Origin: Rickettsiales bacterium
Lineage (GTDB): Bacteria; Pseudomonadota; Alphaproteobacteria; Rickettsiales; UBA3002
Direction: 5' to 3'
Length of the DNA stretch: 6,389 nt
NCBI GenBank assembly: GCA_002725445.1
Contig: PBPD01000013.1
Span: forward strand, 1 to 6,389
Numbering within the stretch: the stretch's first letter is position 1; every line of letters begins with the position of its first letter. The translations under genes were made by a program, and so were the position numbers. This document shows positions 1 through 5,869 of this stretch, piece by piece. The notes beneath the pieces were generated by a model, which had not been told where the DNA came from, searched no databases, and was given only the letters and a program-made list of their open reading frames with translations.

Positions 1-1
1 C

Positions 2-298
2 GATTTCTGTACAGCGGCCGATGCCGAGCCGATATGGGTGTGCCCGGCGGGCATAGACCCCGGCGAAGCAGAAGAAATGGCGAGTGTATTCTCGTTTTTA
101 GGTATTGAACGTTTATTGATTACACGCGTGGATACAGCGCGGCGATTAGGCAGCATATTAAGCGCGGCATTATCACAAGGCTATGGCCTGTGTAATGCGG
201 CAAATACTTCACAGGTAACCGGTGAGTTAAAGCCGCTCGATGCGACTTTGCTGGCCGATATGTTGATTCGCTTCAAACGCGAACGAATGGGAATATAA
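2..298 (+). CDS. flhF: Flagellar biosynthesis GTPase FlhF, C-terminal part (5' truncated by window edge)
   Basis: Only the last 98 residues are visible; the reading frame is open to the left edge, so the GTG at 38 is not a start. FlhF is an SRP-type GTPase that places the flagellar basal body at the correct site on the membrane. The visible part carries the end of the NG domain: a PAG-D-EEA segment (about visible residues 15-25), then TRVD (41-44) in the place of the G4 guanine-specificity motif TKLD, followed directly by TARRLG, the FlhF version of the post-G4 helix, and a terminal helix rich in Leu and Arg. The Walker A and G3 motifs lie outside the window. The call rests on this C-terminal wording and on the next gene being flhG, its usual partner. 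Another SRP-family GTPase (FtsY, Ffh) is unlikely given the context. Its TAA at 296-298 precedes flhG by 16 bases, implying one operon. Confidence 0.72.
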   Translation, partial: DFCTAADAEPIWVCPAGIDPGEAEEMASVFSFLGIERLLITRVDTARRLGSILSAALSQGYGLCNAANTSQVTGELKPLDATLLADMLIRFKRERMGI

Positions 299-314
299 TG
301 GGAGAGAAAACTAA

Positions 315-1088
315 ATGAGTGAACACCCCACACCACCAAAGAATATTATTGCGATTGCTTCCGGTAAAGGTGGCGTAGGCAAAACATGGTTTGCTATCAC
401 ACTGGCGCACCTGTTTGCTCGCTCTGGCCGTCGCACCTTGCTGTTTGACGGCGATATTGGTCTGGCCAATGTCGATGTGCAGCTGGGGCTAACCCCTAAG
501 CAGGATCTTAGCAGTGTATTCTATGGTAAGAACCAACTGAAAGACGTGATCTGCCATTATGATGGCGGTAATTTTGACATTCTGGCTGGCCGTTCGGGCT
601 CAACCAGCCTGTCCTCGCTTAGCATGTCACGCCTGACAGCTATCCGCGAAGACCTGACCGCCATGGCCGAAACCTATGACTATGTGCTGATCGATTTGGG
701 CGCAGGTATCGAGCAGAATGTGCAGTTCCTCGCTTCGATTGCCAGCAAATGTATTGTGTTGGTAAATGACGAGCCAACCTCGCTGACTGACGCTTATGCC
801 TTTATTAAGCTGTGTGTCACCCGCCCTAACATGCCAAAAGTGGAAGTGGTGGTGAATATGGCAGCATCGCAGAAAGAAGGCGAAAAGACATTCGGCGCAT
901 TGAGCCGTGCCTGCACCAACTTCCTGCATTTCAGCCCGCCTTGCCTTGGCATTATCCGCAAGGACAATAAGGTGAAAGACGCGATTCGCAGTCAGATGAC
1001 ATTGCTTGAGAAATCATCGCATACCACGGCTGCAACCGATGCAGCGGCTATCTCGATTAAGCTCATGCAAGAAGGGCGAAAAGGCTAA
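315..1088 (+). CDS. flhG: FlhG/FleN, MinD-like ATPase controlling flagellar number
   Basis: A 257-residue P-loop ATPase of the MinD/ParA class. FlhG works with FlhF, and in studied bacteria limits the number of flagella and stimulates FlhF GTP hydrolysis at the membrane. Seen here: deviant Walker A GKGGVGKT at residues 17-24 with both signature lysines (K18, K23), the A' motif DGDIGLANVDV from D45, Walker B VLIDLGAG around D127, and NDEPTSLTDAY at 151-161, the FlhG version of the MinD adenine/dimer region. The start ATG at 315 is backed by GGAGAG at 301-306. Only about eight residues precede the first beta strand, so the DQAxxLR-type activation helix known at the N-terminus of Bacillus FlhG is not present. 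A typical MinD C-terminal membrane helix is not obvious; the tail is basic and ends QEGRKG. Septum-site MinD is the alternative, disfavoured by the flhF neighbour and lack of minC/minE. Confidence 0.88.
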   Translation: MSEHPTPPKNIIAIASGKGGVGKTWFAITLAHLFARSGRRTLLFDGDIGLANVDVQLGLTPKQDLSSVFYGKNQLKDVICHYDGGNFDILAGRSGSTSLSSLSMSRLTAIREDLTAMAETYDYVLIDLGAGIEQNVQFLASIASKCIVLVNDEPTSLTDAYAFIKLCVTRPNMPKVEVVVNMAASQKEGEKTFGALSRACTNFLHFSPPCLGIIRKDNKVKDAIRSQMTLLEKSSHTTAATDAAAISIKLMQEGRKG

Positions 1089-1097
1089 AGGGATGCT

Positions 1098-3389
1098 ATG
1101 AGCGAGGCGCCGATCATATTATCGCCGACGGTGCAGATTCAGGCTGTGCCAACCGGTAGCGCCACGCAAAGTAGTAACGTTCCGCAGGCCTTTGCAAATC
1201 TGCCCAATGGCACGACCCTCAAAGGCTTTGTCATCAACCGTGATGCGCAGTCCAATCCGATCATCCGAACCGACAAAGGCGATGTGCTGGTCAAAAGCGA
1301 CTTTTTTTTGAAGACGGGTAGCGAGGTGGTAATTCGTATTCAGCAGAATGTGAATACGGGTACCCGCGCACGGCTGGTTTCTGTGGATGGGTTAACGCCT
1401 CAGCAACTGCAGGAGCAAATGAATGCACGTGCCACAAAGGATGGCGATGCTATTTTGCGCACTTCACTTGCGCCTAGTAATGCGGGCGGAGCGCAGAGCG
1501 CTAACGCAAAAAGCGCTGATGTATTTATGCAAGCGGTGTTTTTGAAGCCGAGTTTATCCTCTTCGGGGGGCGAGCGCGTAGGCAATCCATCGCTACCGCC
1601 TTTGCCACCTGCACTTAGCAATCTGGCTACGCGCCTGCAAGAAGGTGCGCAAATGCAGTTGCGCCTGATCGAGAGTGATATTCCCGTAGAGCCCAAACCG
1701 GGGGATAATCGCCAGCAGGCTCAGTTGCGAGATAAAATGCCAGCCAATGCGCAACAGGCGTTTAATCGTTATAGCGGTGCCGCACGCGAGGGAGCTTTGC
1801 CGCCGCAATTAACGCAAGGCGCACGGCAGGCAGGCACGGCGGCGCAAACCGCATTGCAACAAGCGACGACGCAGGCCGGTACCGTTGCAGGCGGTGCGCA
1901 AGCGACACCGACGCAGCCAGCAGGGCCACAAACGGTGGCATCTGTGCAGCAAGCCGCACAAGGCGTGCAAGGTACGACGCAAGCTGGCGGTATGGCTACC
2001 TCGACTGCCGTGGCGTCTACCGTTGCGGGCGCCGCAGCCACACAAGCAGGGGGTATGCAAACCACACCAGCACAGCCATCCGGTCCTCAAACCGTGGCAT
2101 CCGCCCAACAAGCCGCGCAAGGCGCGACGCAAGCTGGCGGTATGGCTACCACGACGACGACTACTACTACGGTTGCGGGTGCAGCTGCTACACAGGCAGG
2201 TGGCGCGCAAAATCCCCCGGCAACACCTTCCAGTCCGCAAACCGTAGCGTCTGCTCAGCAAGCGGCAGGCACAGGCACAGCCACCACGTTGCCTGCTGGT
2301 GGGCAGGCAAGCCCCGGCAGTGCGGCTGCGCCCACCGCCCCTGCGAGCAGCACGGTGCTAGGAAATGTGAATCCGCAGTCAGCGATTGCGCAGCCTGGTG
2401 CGAATGCCATGTCGTACAATGTGCCGGCGAACGCGGCGGCATCGCCAGCCACACAAACAGCGAGTGTGCCGAACGCACCTATGTTGCAGGGCGTTGTGGT
2501 GGGCACCGAACGTGGCGGCGAAACGATTGTGCAGACCCCTCTTGGCACGTTGAAACTATTTACCTCTGCGCCACCACCGCCGGGTAGTACACTGCGTTTT
2601 GAAGTGGTGAATGTGAATAACCCCACACAAGCAAGCTCTGGCACGCAAGCCAGCGCACCGGGCGCAAGCTCTGGTGACAGCGCCCTCAAGATTATGAGCA
2701 GCCTCTCACGTGACTGGCAATCGCTCAGTAGCATTGTGGCAGCGCTGCAAATGGCTGATACGGAGGCTGCTAGCCGTCTGCTTAATCGTGTGCTACCTAA
2801 TACCAACCAAAATCTGACTCAGGGTGTGTTGTTTTTCTTGTCTGCACTTAAGGGCGGTGATGTAAGGCAATGGCTGGGTAACCGTGTCGGGAATGCAGCA
2901 GAAAAAGCGGCAGGCGACGCGGTGCGTAAACTGGGCGGCGAAATGGCGGCTATGCGCACTATGTTTGTAGATGCTTCGCCTGAGCAGCCATGGCAAACCA
3001 TGGTGCTGCCTTTGGTGCAGGACGAGAAGCTGCACACAATCCGTATGCATGTGCGTGAGGATTTTGATGACGAAGGCAAGCAAAAGCAAGGCGGTGGTCA
3101 GCGTTTTGTGGTAGAAGTCGAGCTGACGCAGCTGGGAGAAATGCAATTTGATGGCTTTATTCGTAAAGCTGCCAATGCAGCCACCCGTTTTGATCTGGTG
3201 ATTCGCACACGTGGGGCATTGCCAGAGCACATGCAGCAGGATATTCAGACCATTTTTGGCAAAGCGGCTGAAGCAACCCGCTTTGAGGGCACGGTGAGTT
3301 TTCAGGAAAATGTCAGCAATTTCCGTAGGCCGATGGAAGAAATTGTTCATCCGTCAGGCGAAAGCGATGACGGCTCGATTCTGGCATAA
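1098..3389 (+). CDS. FliK-like flagellar hook-length control family protein with charge-free repeat linker
   Basis: A 763-residue protein, third in the flhF-flhG operon, starting 9 bases after flhG with AAAGGGA at 1087-1093 as ribosome site. The C-terminal region (about 625-745) resembles the FliK C-terminal hook domain: a strand-rich block RFVVEVELTQLGEMQFDG at 669-686 matches the family's LxxLGxVxV pattern, followed by FDLVIRTRGALP and an amphipathic helix. FliK is exported by the flagellar type III apparatus, senses hook length and switches export specificity, so this protein is likely exported or bound to FlhB; that is inference. The N-terminal half has a beta-rich module at 41-81 that recurs at 463-503. 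Between them residues 244-470 lack any Asp, Glu, Lys, Arg or His and hold three Ala/Gln/Thr repeats (264-402) including eight Thr in a row (351-358). The protein has no signal peptide or membrane segment. The family call is by pattern only; a second, canonical fliK could exist elsewhere in the genome. Confidence 0.6.
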   Translation: MSEAPIILSPTVQIQAVPTGSATQSSNVPQAFANLPNGTTLKGFVINRDAQSNPIIRTDKGDVLVKSDFFLKTGSEVVIRIQQNVNTGTRARLVSVDGLTPQQLQEQMNARATKDGDAILRTSLAPSNAGGAQSANAKSADVFMQAVFLKPSLSSSGGERVGNPSLPPLPPALSNLATRLQEGAQMQLRLIESDIPVEPKPGDNRQQAQLRDKMPANAQQAFNRYSGAAREGALPPQLTQGARQAGTAAQTALQQATTQAGTVAGGAQATPTQPAGPQTVASVQQAAQGVQGTTQAGGMATSTAVASTVAGAAATQAGGMQTTPAQPSGPQTVASAQQAAQGATQAGGMATTTTTTTTVAGAAATQAGGAQNPPATPSSPQTVASAQQAAGTGTATTLPAGGQASPGSAAAPTAPASSTVLGNVNPQSAIAQPGANAMSYNVPANAAASPATQTASVPNAPMLQGVVVGTERGGETIVQTPLGTLKLFTSAPPPPGSTLRFEVVNVNNPTQASSGTQASAPGASSGDSALKIMSSLSRDWQSLSSIVAALQMADTEAASRLLNRVLPNTNQNLTQGVLFFLSALKGGDVRQWLGNRVGNAAEKAAGDAVRKLGGEMAAMRTMFVDASPEQPWQTMVLPLVQDEKLHTIRMHVREDFDDEGKQKQGGGQRFVVEVELTQLGEMQFDGFIRKAANAATRFDLVIRTRGALPEHMQQDIQTIFGKAAEATRFEGTVSFQENVSNFRRPMEEIVHPSGESDDGSILA
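1218..1340 (+). repeat. Beta-rich module, copy 1 (codes for residues 41-81 of the FliK-like protein)
   Basis: First copy of an intragenic module. It aligns without gaps to residues 463-503, sharing L, G, V, I, T, G, G and S at eight equivalent positions (L41/L463, G43/G465, V45/V467, I55/I477, T58/T480, G61/G483, G74/G496, S75/S497), with alternating hydrophobic residues conserved in type at most strand positions. The fold looks like a small beta barrel or hairpin unit, but no function is assigned. Confidence 0.5.
1887..2303 (+). repeat. Three imperfect tandem repeats inside the FliK-like gene
   Basis: Unit A (1887-2045, 53 codons), unit B (2046-2195, 50 codons) and a shorter unit C (2196-2303, 36 codons) follow each other. 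Each begins AGG(A/M)Q, goes on to a Pro-rich link, then PQTVAS(V/A)QQAA; A and B share QAGGMAT, then a 12-residue Thr/Ala/Val window and GAAATQ. A 26-base block at 1975-2000 recurs exactly at 2125-2150, 150 bases apart. Unit B carries a run of eight Thr codons at 2148-2171. The reading frame is kept throughout. Confidence 0.85.
2484..2606 (+). repeat. Beta-rich module, copy 2 (codes for residues 463-503 of the FliK-like protein)
   Basis: Second copy of the module described at 1218-1340, placed directly after the charge-free linker. The PLGTLKLF and PPGSTLRFEV parts mirror KGDVLVKS and KTGSEVVIRI of copy 1. DNA identity between the copies is low, so the duplication is old, or the two are independent members of one domain family. 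Confidence 0.5.
3351..3373 (-). terminator. Possible hairpin terminator for the minus-strand peptidase gene, inside the end of the convergent gene
   Basis: CCGTCA (3351-3356) pairs with TGACGG (3368-3373), with a further GC/GC pair closing a GAAA loop on the plus strand. It lies 20-42 bases past the stop of the minus-strand peptidase gene and just before the stop of the FliK-like gene. No proper T-run follows on either strand, so termination is only a guess; it may simply be codon coincidence. Confidence 0.25.
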
Positions 3390-3393
3390 CGCC

Positions 3394-4287
3394 CTACAAG
3401 CCGTACCGACTCCATAGGCTGCGTTCTTCCACAGTAGTCATCGCCGCATCGGTGAAGGCGGATGGGCTGAAGCTATCCATGCCAAGCAATTTCGCGAAGA
3501 GTGGCTTTGGTGCTTCCACAGGGACAATGTCGATCTCGTCGCCAAACATGTCATACATAACATTATGCATCACGCCGATTTCGTCTACCAGTCCCAGCTT
3601 TTCTGCTTGCGTGCCCGACCAGAATGCCCCGCTAAACAGGCTGTCCTCGTCTTCTTTCAAGGTCTCGCCGCGGCGTTCGCGCACCAATGATTTGAAGGCC
3701 GCGTGAATGTCTTTTTGGGCATCCAGCAAACGCTCTACATCTTCAGGTTTTTCCGGCTGAAATGGGTCAAGCATCGATTTATTCTCGCCTTGCGTATAAA
3801 CGCGGCGCTCAATGTCATAACGTTCAATGAATTTATGCAGGCCAAAGCTGCTGGATATGACGCCAATGCTGCCAACCACCGAGGCATCCATCGCATAGAT
3901 TTTGTCGCCTGCGCATGCGAGCCAATAGCCTCCTGATGCACCCACATCTTCAATGAAACTATAAACAGGCACTTCATGCTTGTCTGACAAGCGACGGATA
4001 GCCTCGAATATCAAGGCGGATTGCACAGGCGAGCCGCCCGGAGAATTAATGGAAAGCGCCACGGCTTTAAGCTTAGGCAATTGGAACGCTTTATCCAGAA
4101 TAGGCTGCAAGGATTGTGCTGTCAGACCGGATGATGGGCGAAGTTTCTGCACCGTTCCTATCACGCCATGTAGCTGAATGACGGCCACCTTTGGCTTGGG
4201 CTTGAACAGCTTGTCCAGCTTGAGTTTGCGCGCCAATGGCTTTATGCGGTCATTGTAAAAATCGGCTATGCTGTCTTCCCACGCCAT
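3394..4287 (-). CDS. S49 family serine peptidase (SppA/SohB type), soluble form
   Basis: A 297-residue member of the S49 (ClpP/crotonase fold) peptidases, which use a Ser-Lys pair and in SppA degrade cleaved signal peptides. Seen here: VAVIQLHGVI at 34-43 opens the fold, SINSPGGS at 79-86 forms the oxyanion region, EDVGASGGYWLA holds the likely nucleophile S118, VVGSIGVI follows at 137-144, and GENKSMLDPF places the general-base lysine at K170. The 52-residue Ser-Lys spacing matches that known for Bacillus SppA (S147/K199). The N-terminus is charged (KPLARKLKLDKLFKPKPK) with no membrane anchor or signal peptide, so a cytoplasmic, perhaps membrane-associated, enzyme is expected, unlike anchored SppA; SohB proper is longer. 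The ATG at 4287 has GGGGA a few bases upstream. The gene ends four bases from the convergent FliK-like gene and is divergent from the polyprenyl synthase gene. Family is sure, physiological substrate unknown. Confidence 0.9.
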   Translation of the reverse strand: MAWEDSIADFYNDRIKPLARKLKLDKLFKPKPKVAVIQLHGVIGTVQKLRPSSGLTAQSLQPILDKAFQLPKLKAVALSINSPGGSPVQSALIFEAIRRLSDKHEVPVYSFIEDVGASGGYWLACAGDKIYAMDASVVGSIGVISSSFGLHKFIERYDIERRVYTQGENKSMLDPFQPEKPEDVERLLDAQKDIHAAFKSLVRERRGETLKEDEDSLFSGAFWSGTQAEKLGLVDEIGVMHNVMYDMFGDEIDIVPVEAPKPLFAKLLGMDSFSPSAFTDAAMTTVEERSLWSRYGL

Positions 4288-4329
4288 AAAATCCCCAGTG
4301 TTTAGTGTTCAAATCGTTATTTGTGTGGC

Positions 4330-4345
4330 GTAAATAGATATTTAC
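4330..4345. promoter_or_regulatory. Perfect inverted repeat, candidate operator
   Basis: GTAAATA-GA-TATTTAC: two exact 7-base arms around a 2-base centre, midway in the divergent intergenic region, about 43 bases upstream of the peptidase ATG and 58 upstream of the synthase ATG. It overlaps the place where a -35 element of the synthase gene would sit. No regulator is recognised for it. Confidence 0.4.
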
Positions 4346-4367
4346 TTGGCGGTGCGAAGTCTATAGT
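4341..4367 (+). promoter_or_regulatory. ispB: Weak candidate promoter for the polyprenyl synthase gene
   Basis: TATAGT at 4362-4367 matches five of six bases of the -10 consensus and lies 36 bases upstream of the ATG. The best upstream partners are TTTACT (4341-4346, 15-base spacer) or TTGGCG (4346-4351, too close), so the -35 is poor; the spacing is short and the call uncertain. Confidence 0.28.
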
Positions 4368-4403
4368 AATCTGCCCAGTTAAGCTGTTTAGAAGATAAAA
4401 AAT

Positions 4404-5414
4404 ATGTCACACCCCGCGCCGGAAAATAGCACGCCCGCCCCCTCTTTGAAACCTTTGCATGCCTGCATTGGGAACGATTTGAAGCGTGTGGATGAGCTGA
4501 TTTTGCAGCAAGTACGCGATGACATCCGTCTAATTCATGACCTTTCCTATCATTTGATTGCCTCTGGCGGCAAGCGCCTGCGCCCTGCCCTTACACTTGC
4601 ATGCGCGCAGCTCTGTGGGTATCAGGAAGACCGTCATGTGCGTCTGGCGGCCTGTGTGGAGTTTATTCACACCGCCACCTTGCTGCATGATGATGTGGTA
4701 GATGACAGTAAACTGCGTCGTGGTGAAGCCACCGCAAACGATATTTGGGGCAACAAGCCGAGCGTGCTGGTGGGCGATTTTTTGCTGTCAAAAGCATTTC
4801 AGCTGATGGTGGCCGATGGTTCACTGGATGTGTTGCGCATATTGTCGGACACATCGGCGGTAATCGCACGCGGCGAAGTGCATCAGATGATGGTGGCGGG
4901 TGACCCTGAAACCACCGAGGCAACTTATATGGAAGTGATCACTGCGAAGACTGCCGCGCTGTTTGCTGCTGCGTCCGAGCTGGGTGCGGTTGTATCTGGC
5001 CGCAGCGATAAGCAGGCAGAGCTGCGCGGTTTCGGCATGGATCTGGGGATTGCCTTTCAACTGGTAGATGACGCGCTGGATTACGCAGCCGAACAGGAAG
5101 CGTTGGGTAAAACCATTGGCGATGATTTCCGTGAAGGGAAGATTACCCTGCCTGTGCTATTGGCCTATGCGGATGGTGACGAAAAAGAACGCGCTTTCTG
5201 GAAACGCACCATGGAAGACGCTGAAGAACAAAAGCCAGAAGATTTACAGGAAGCAATGCGCTACATCGCCAAGCACGATACAATTAATCGCACATTGGAA
5301 CGCGCGCGGGACTATTGCAACAAGGCTCATGCTTGCCTGAATGGATTCCCTGAAAGTGACGTGCGCGATGCATTGGCAGAAACCGTTGATTTCTGCCTAA
5401 GCCGTGCATATTAA
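4404..5414 (+). CDS. ispB: Long-chain polyprenyl diphosphate synthase (octaprenyl/decaprenyl type)
   Basis: A 336-residue trans-prenyltransferase that adds isopentenyl diphosphate units to an allylic primer to build the side chain of ubiquinone or menaquinone. All family motifs are present: GGKRLRP at 55-61 for diphosphate binding, the first Asp-rich motif DDVVD (D96, D97, D100) followed by RR at 105-106, GEVHQ at 157-161, KTAALF at 182-187, and the second Asp-rich motif FQLVDDALDY with D222, D223 and D226. The residue five before the first Asp motif is A91, small rather than aromatic, as expected for long-chain products. The sequence cannot fix the chain length: ubiquinone-10 is common in alphaproteobacteria, making decaprenyl likely, octaprenyl possible. 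The Pro-rich first 17 residues precede the conserved fold; the ATG at 4404 has only a weak GAAG upstream, but no other Met start suits. The gene stands alone, ending 15 bases before the convergent stress-protein gene. Confidence 0.93.
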   Translation: MSHPAPENSTPAPSLKPLHACIGNDLKRVDELILQQVRDDIRLIHDLSYHLIASGGKRLRPALTLACAQLCGYQEDRHVRLAACVEFIHTATLLHDDVVDDSKLRRGEATANDIWGNKPSVLVGDFLLSKAFQLMVADGSLDVLRILSDTSAVIARGEVHQMMVAGDPETTEATYMEVITAKTAALFAAASELGAVVSGRSDKQAELRGFGMDLGIAFQLVDDALDYAAEQEALGKTIGDDFREGKITLPVLLAYADGDEKERAFWKRTMEDAEEQKPEDLQEAMRYIAKHDTINRTLERARDYCNKAHACLNGFPESDVRDALAETVDFCLSRAY

Positions 5415-5429
5415 ACCGTAATCGAAAAA

Positions 5430-5858
5430 TTAGTCGCGTACTACCAGCACCGAACGATCGGAGTGGCGCACTACGCGTGCAGCGTTTGGCCCCAACAGAT
5501 AATCTTTCAGCTCAGGACGGTGCGCAGCCATGACAATCAGATCAGCATTCACGCGTTTCGCCGCGTTGATGATCGCCTCATAGACAGTGCCTTGCGACAC
5601 GATATGTTGCACCTTGATATTGTCTGGAATGTGCTTTTCGGTGAAAGCATGCAGCGCCTCTTTAGTGCCCTCGATTACTTTATCTTCCGTATTGCTTGGG
5701 AAATATTGCGACACAATGCTCATGCCAAAATCTGGCACCACGGTCATTACGTGCAGTTTGGAATCAAACGCATTGGCATATTCAATGGCCACCGGCAATG
5801 CAATACGCCACGAGCTGTCTTCATTCAAATCAACGGGAAACAGGATCTCTTTATACAT
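5430..5858 (-). CDS. Universal stress protein, UspF/UspG-like, paired with TRAP permease gene
   Basis: A 142-residue single-domain Usp with the Rossmann-like fold: YKEILFPVDLNEDS opens with strand 1 and D10, LHVMTVVP is strand 2 at 35-42, ADLIVMAAHRP at 105-115 is strand 4, and YLLGPNAARVVRHSDRSVLVVRD closes the protein. The ATP-binding signature G-2x-G-9x-G-S/T is changed: the first glycines read A112 and R114/P115 and the last part reads G123-P124-N125. This is the HRP-type wording of UspF/UspG rather than of the classic ATP-binding Usp, so nucleotide binding cannot be assumed. The chosen start at 5858 has GAGAGG five bases upstream; a longer open frame to 5948 would add 30 residues overlapping the permease gene and lacking family similarity. 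It lies 11 bases after the permease gene on the same strand, an arrangement known for TeaD, which modulates the TeaABC TRAP transporter in Halomonas. Confidence 0.9.
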   Translation of the reverse strand: MYKEILFPVDLNEDSSWRIALPVAIEYANAFDSKLHVMTVVPDFGMSIVSQYFPSNTEDKVIEGTKEALHAFTEKHIPDNIKVQHIVSQGTVYEAIINAAKRVNADLIVMAAHRPELKDYLLGPNAARVVRHSDRSVLVVRD

Positions 5859-5863
5859 AATAG

Positions 5864-5869
5864 CCTCTC
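5864..5869 (-). promoter_or_regulatory. Ribosome binding site deciding the stress-protein start
   Basis: On the minus strand GAGAGG sits immediately after the permease stop TAA (5870-5872, sharing its surroundings) and five bases before the ATG at 5858. Its position selects the 142-residue form and suggests translational coupling to the permease gene. Confidence 0.7.

Larger units (their letters stand above)
4288..4403. promoter_or_regulatory. Divergent intergenic region between peptidase and polyprenyl synthase genes
   Basis: These 116 bases are AT-richer than the flanks and must hold the promoters of both divergent genes. Contents I can see are the dyad at 4330-4345 and a possible plus-strand -10 at 4362-4367, listed separately. 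I could not settle on a promoter for the minus-strand gene. Confidence 0.6.

Noticed and set aside
38..40. GTG as start of the first gene
   Set aside because: The frame runs open to the left edge and residues before it continue the FlhF-like domain, so it is an internal Val codon.
298..318. Six-codon open frame overlapping the flhF stop and the flhG start
   Set aside because: It starts within the flhF TAA and ends in the flhG ATG, but it uses the bases of the flhG ribosome site and has none of its own; most likely chance.
1769..2261. Long minus-strand and alternate-frame open frames over the repeat region, one rich in Cys and Ala
   Set aside because: They mirror the GC-rich repeat codons of the FliK-like gene, have no ribosome site and no family likeness; the composition follows from the repeats opposite.
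2793..3350. 185-codon minus-strand open frame opposite the FliK-like C-terminus
   Set aside because: The plus-strand frame codes for a recognisable strand-rich hook-like domain; the opposite frame gives a His/Cys/Leu mixture without a domain.
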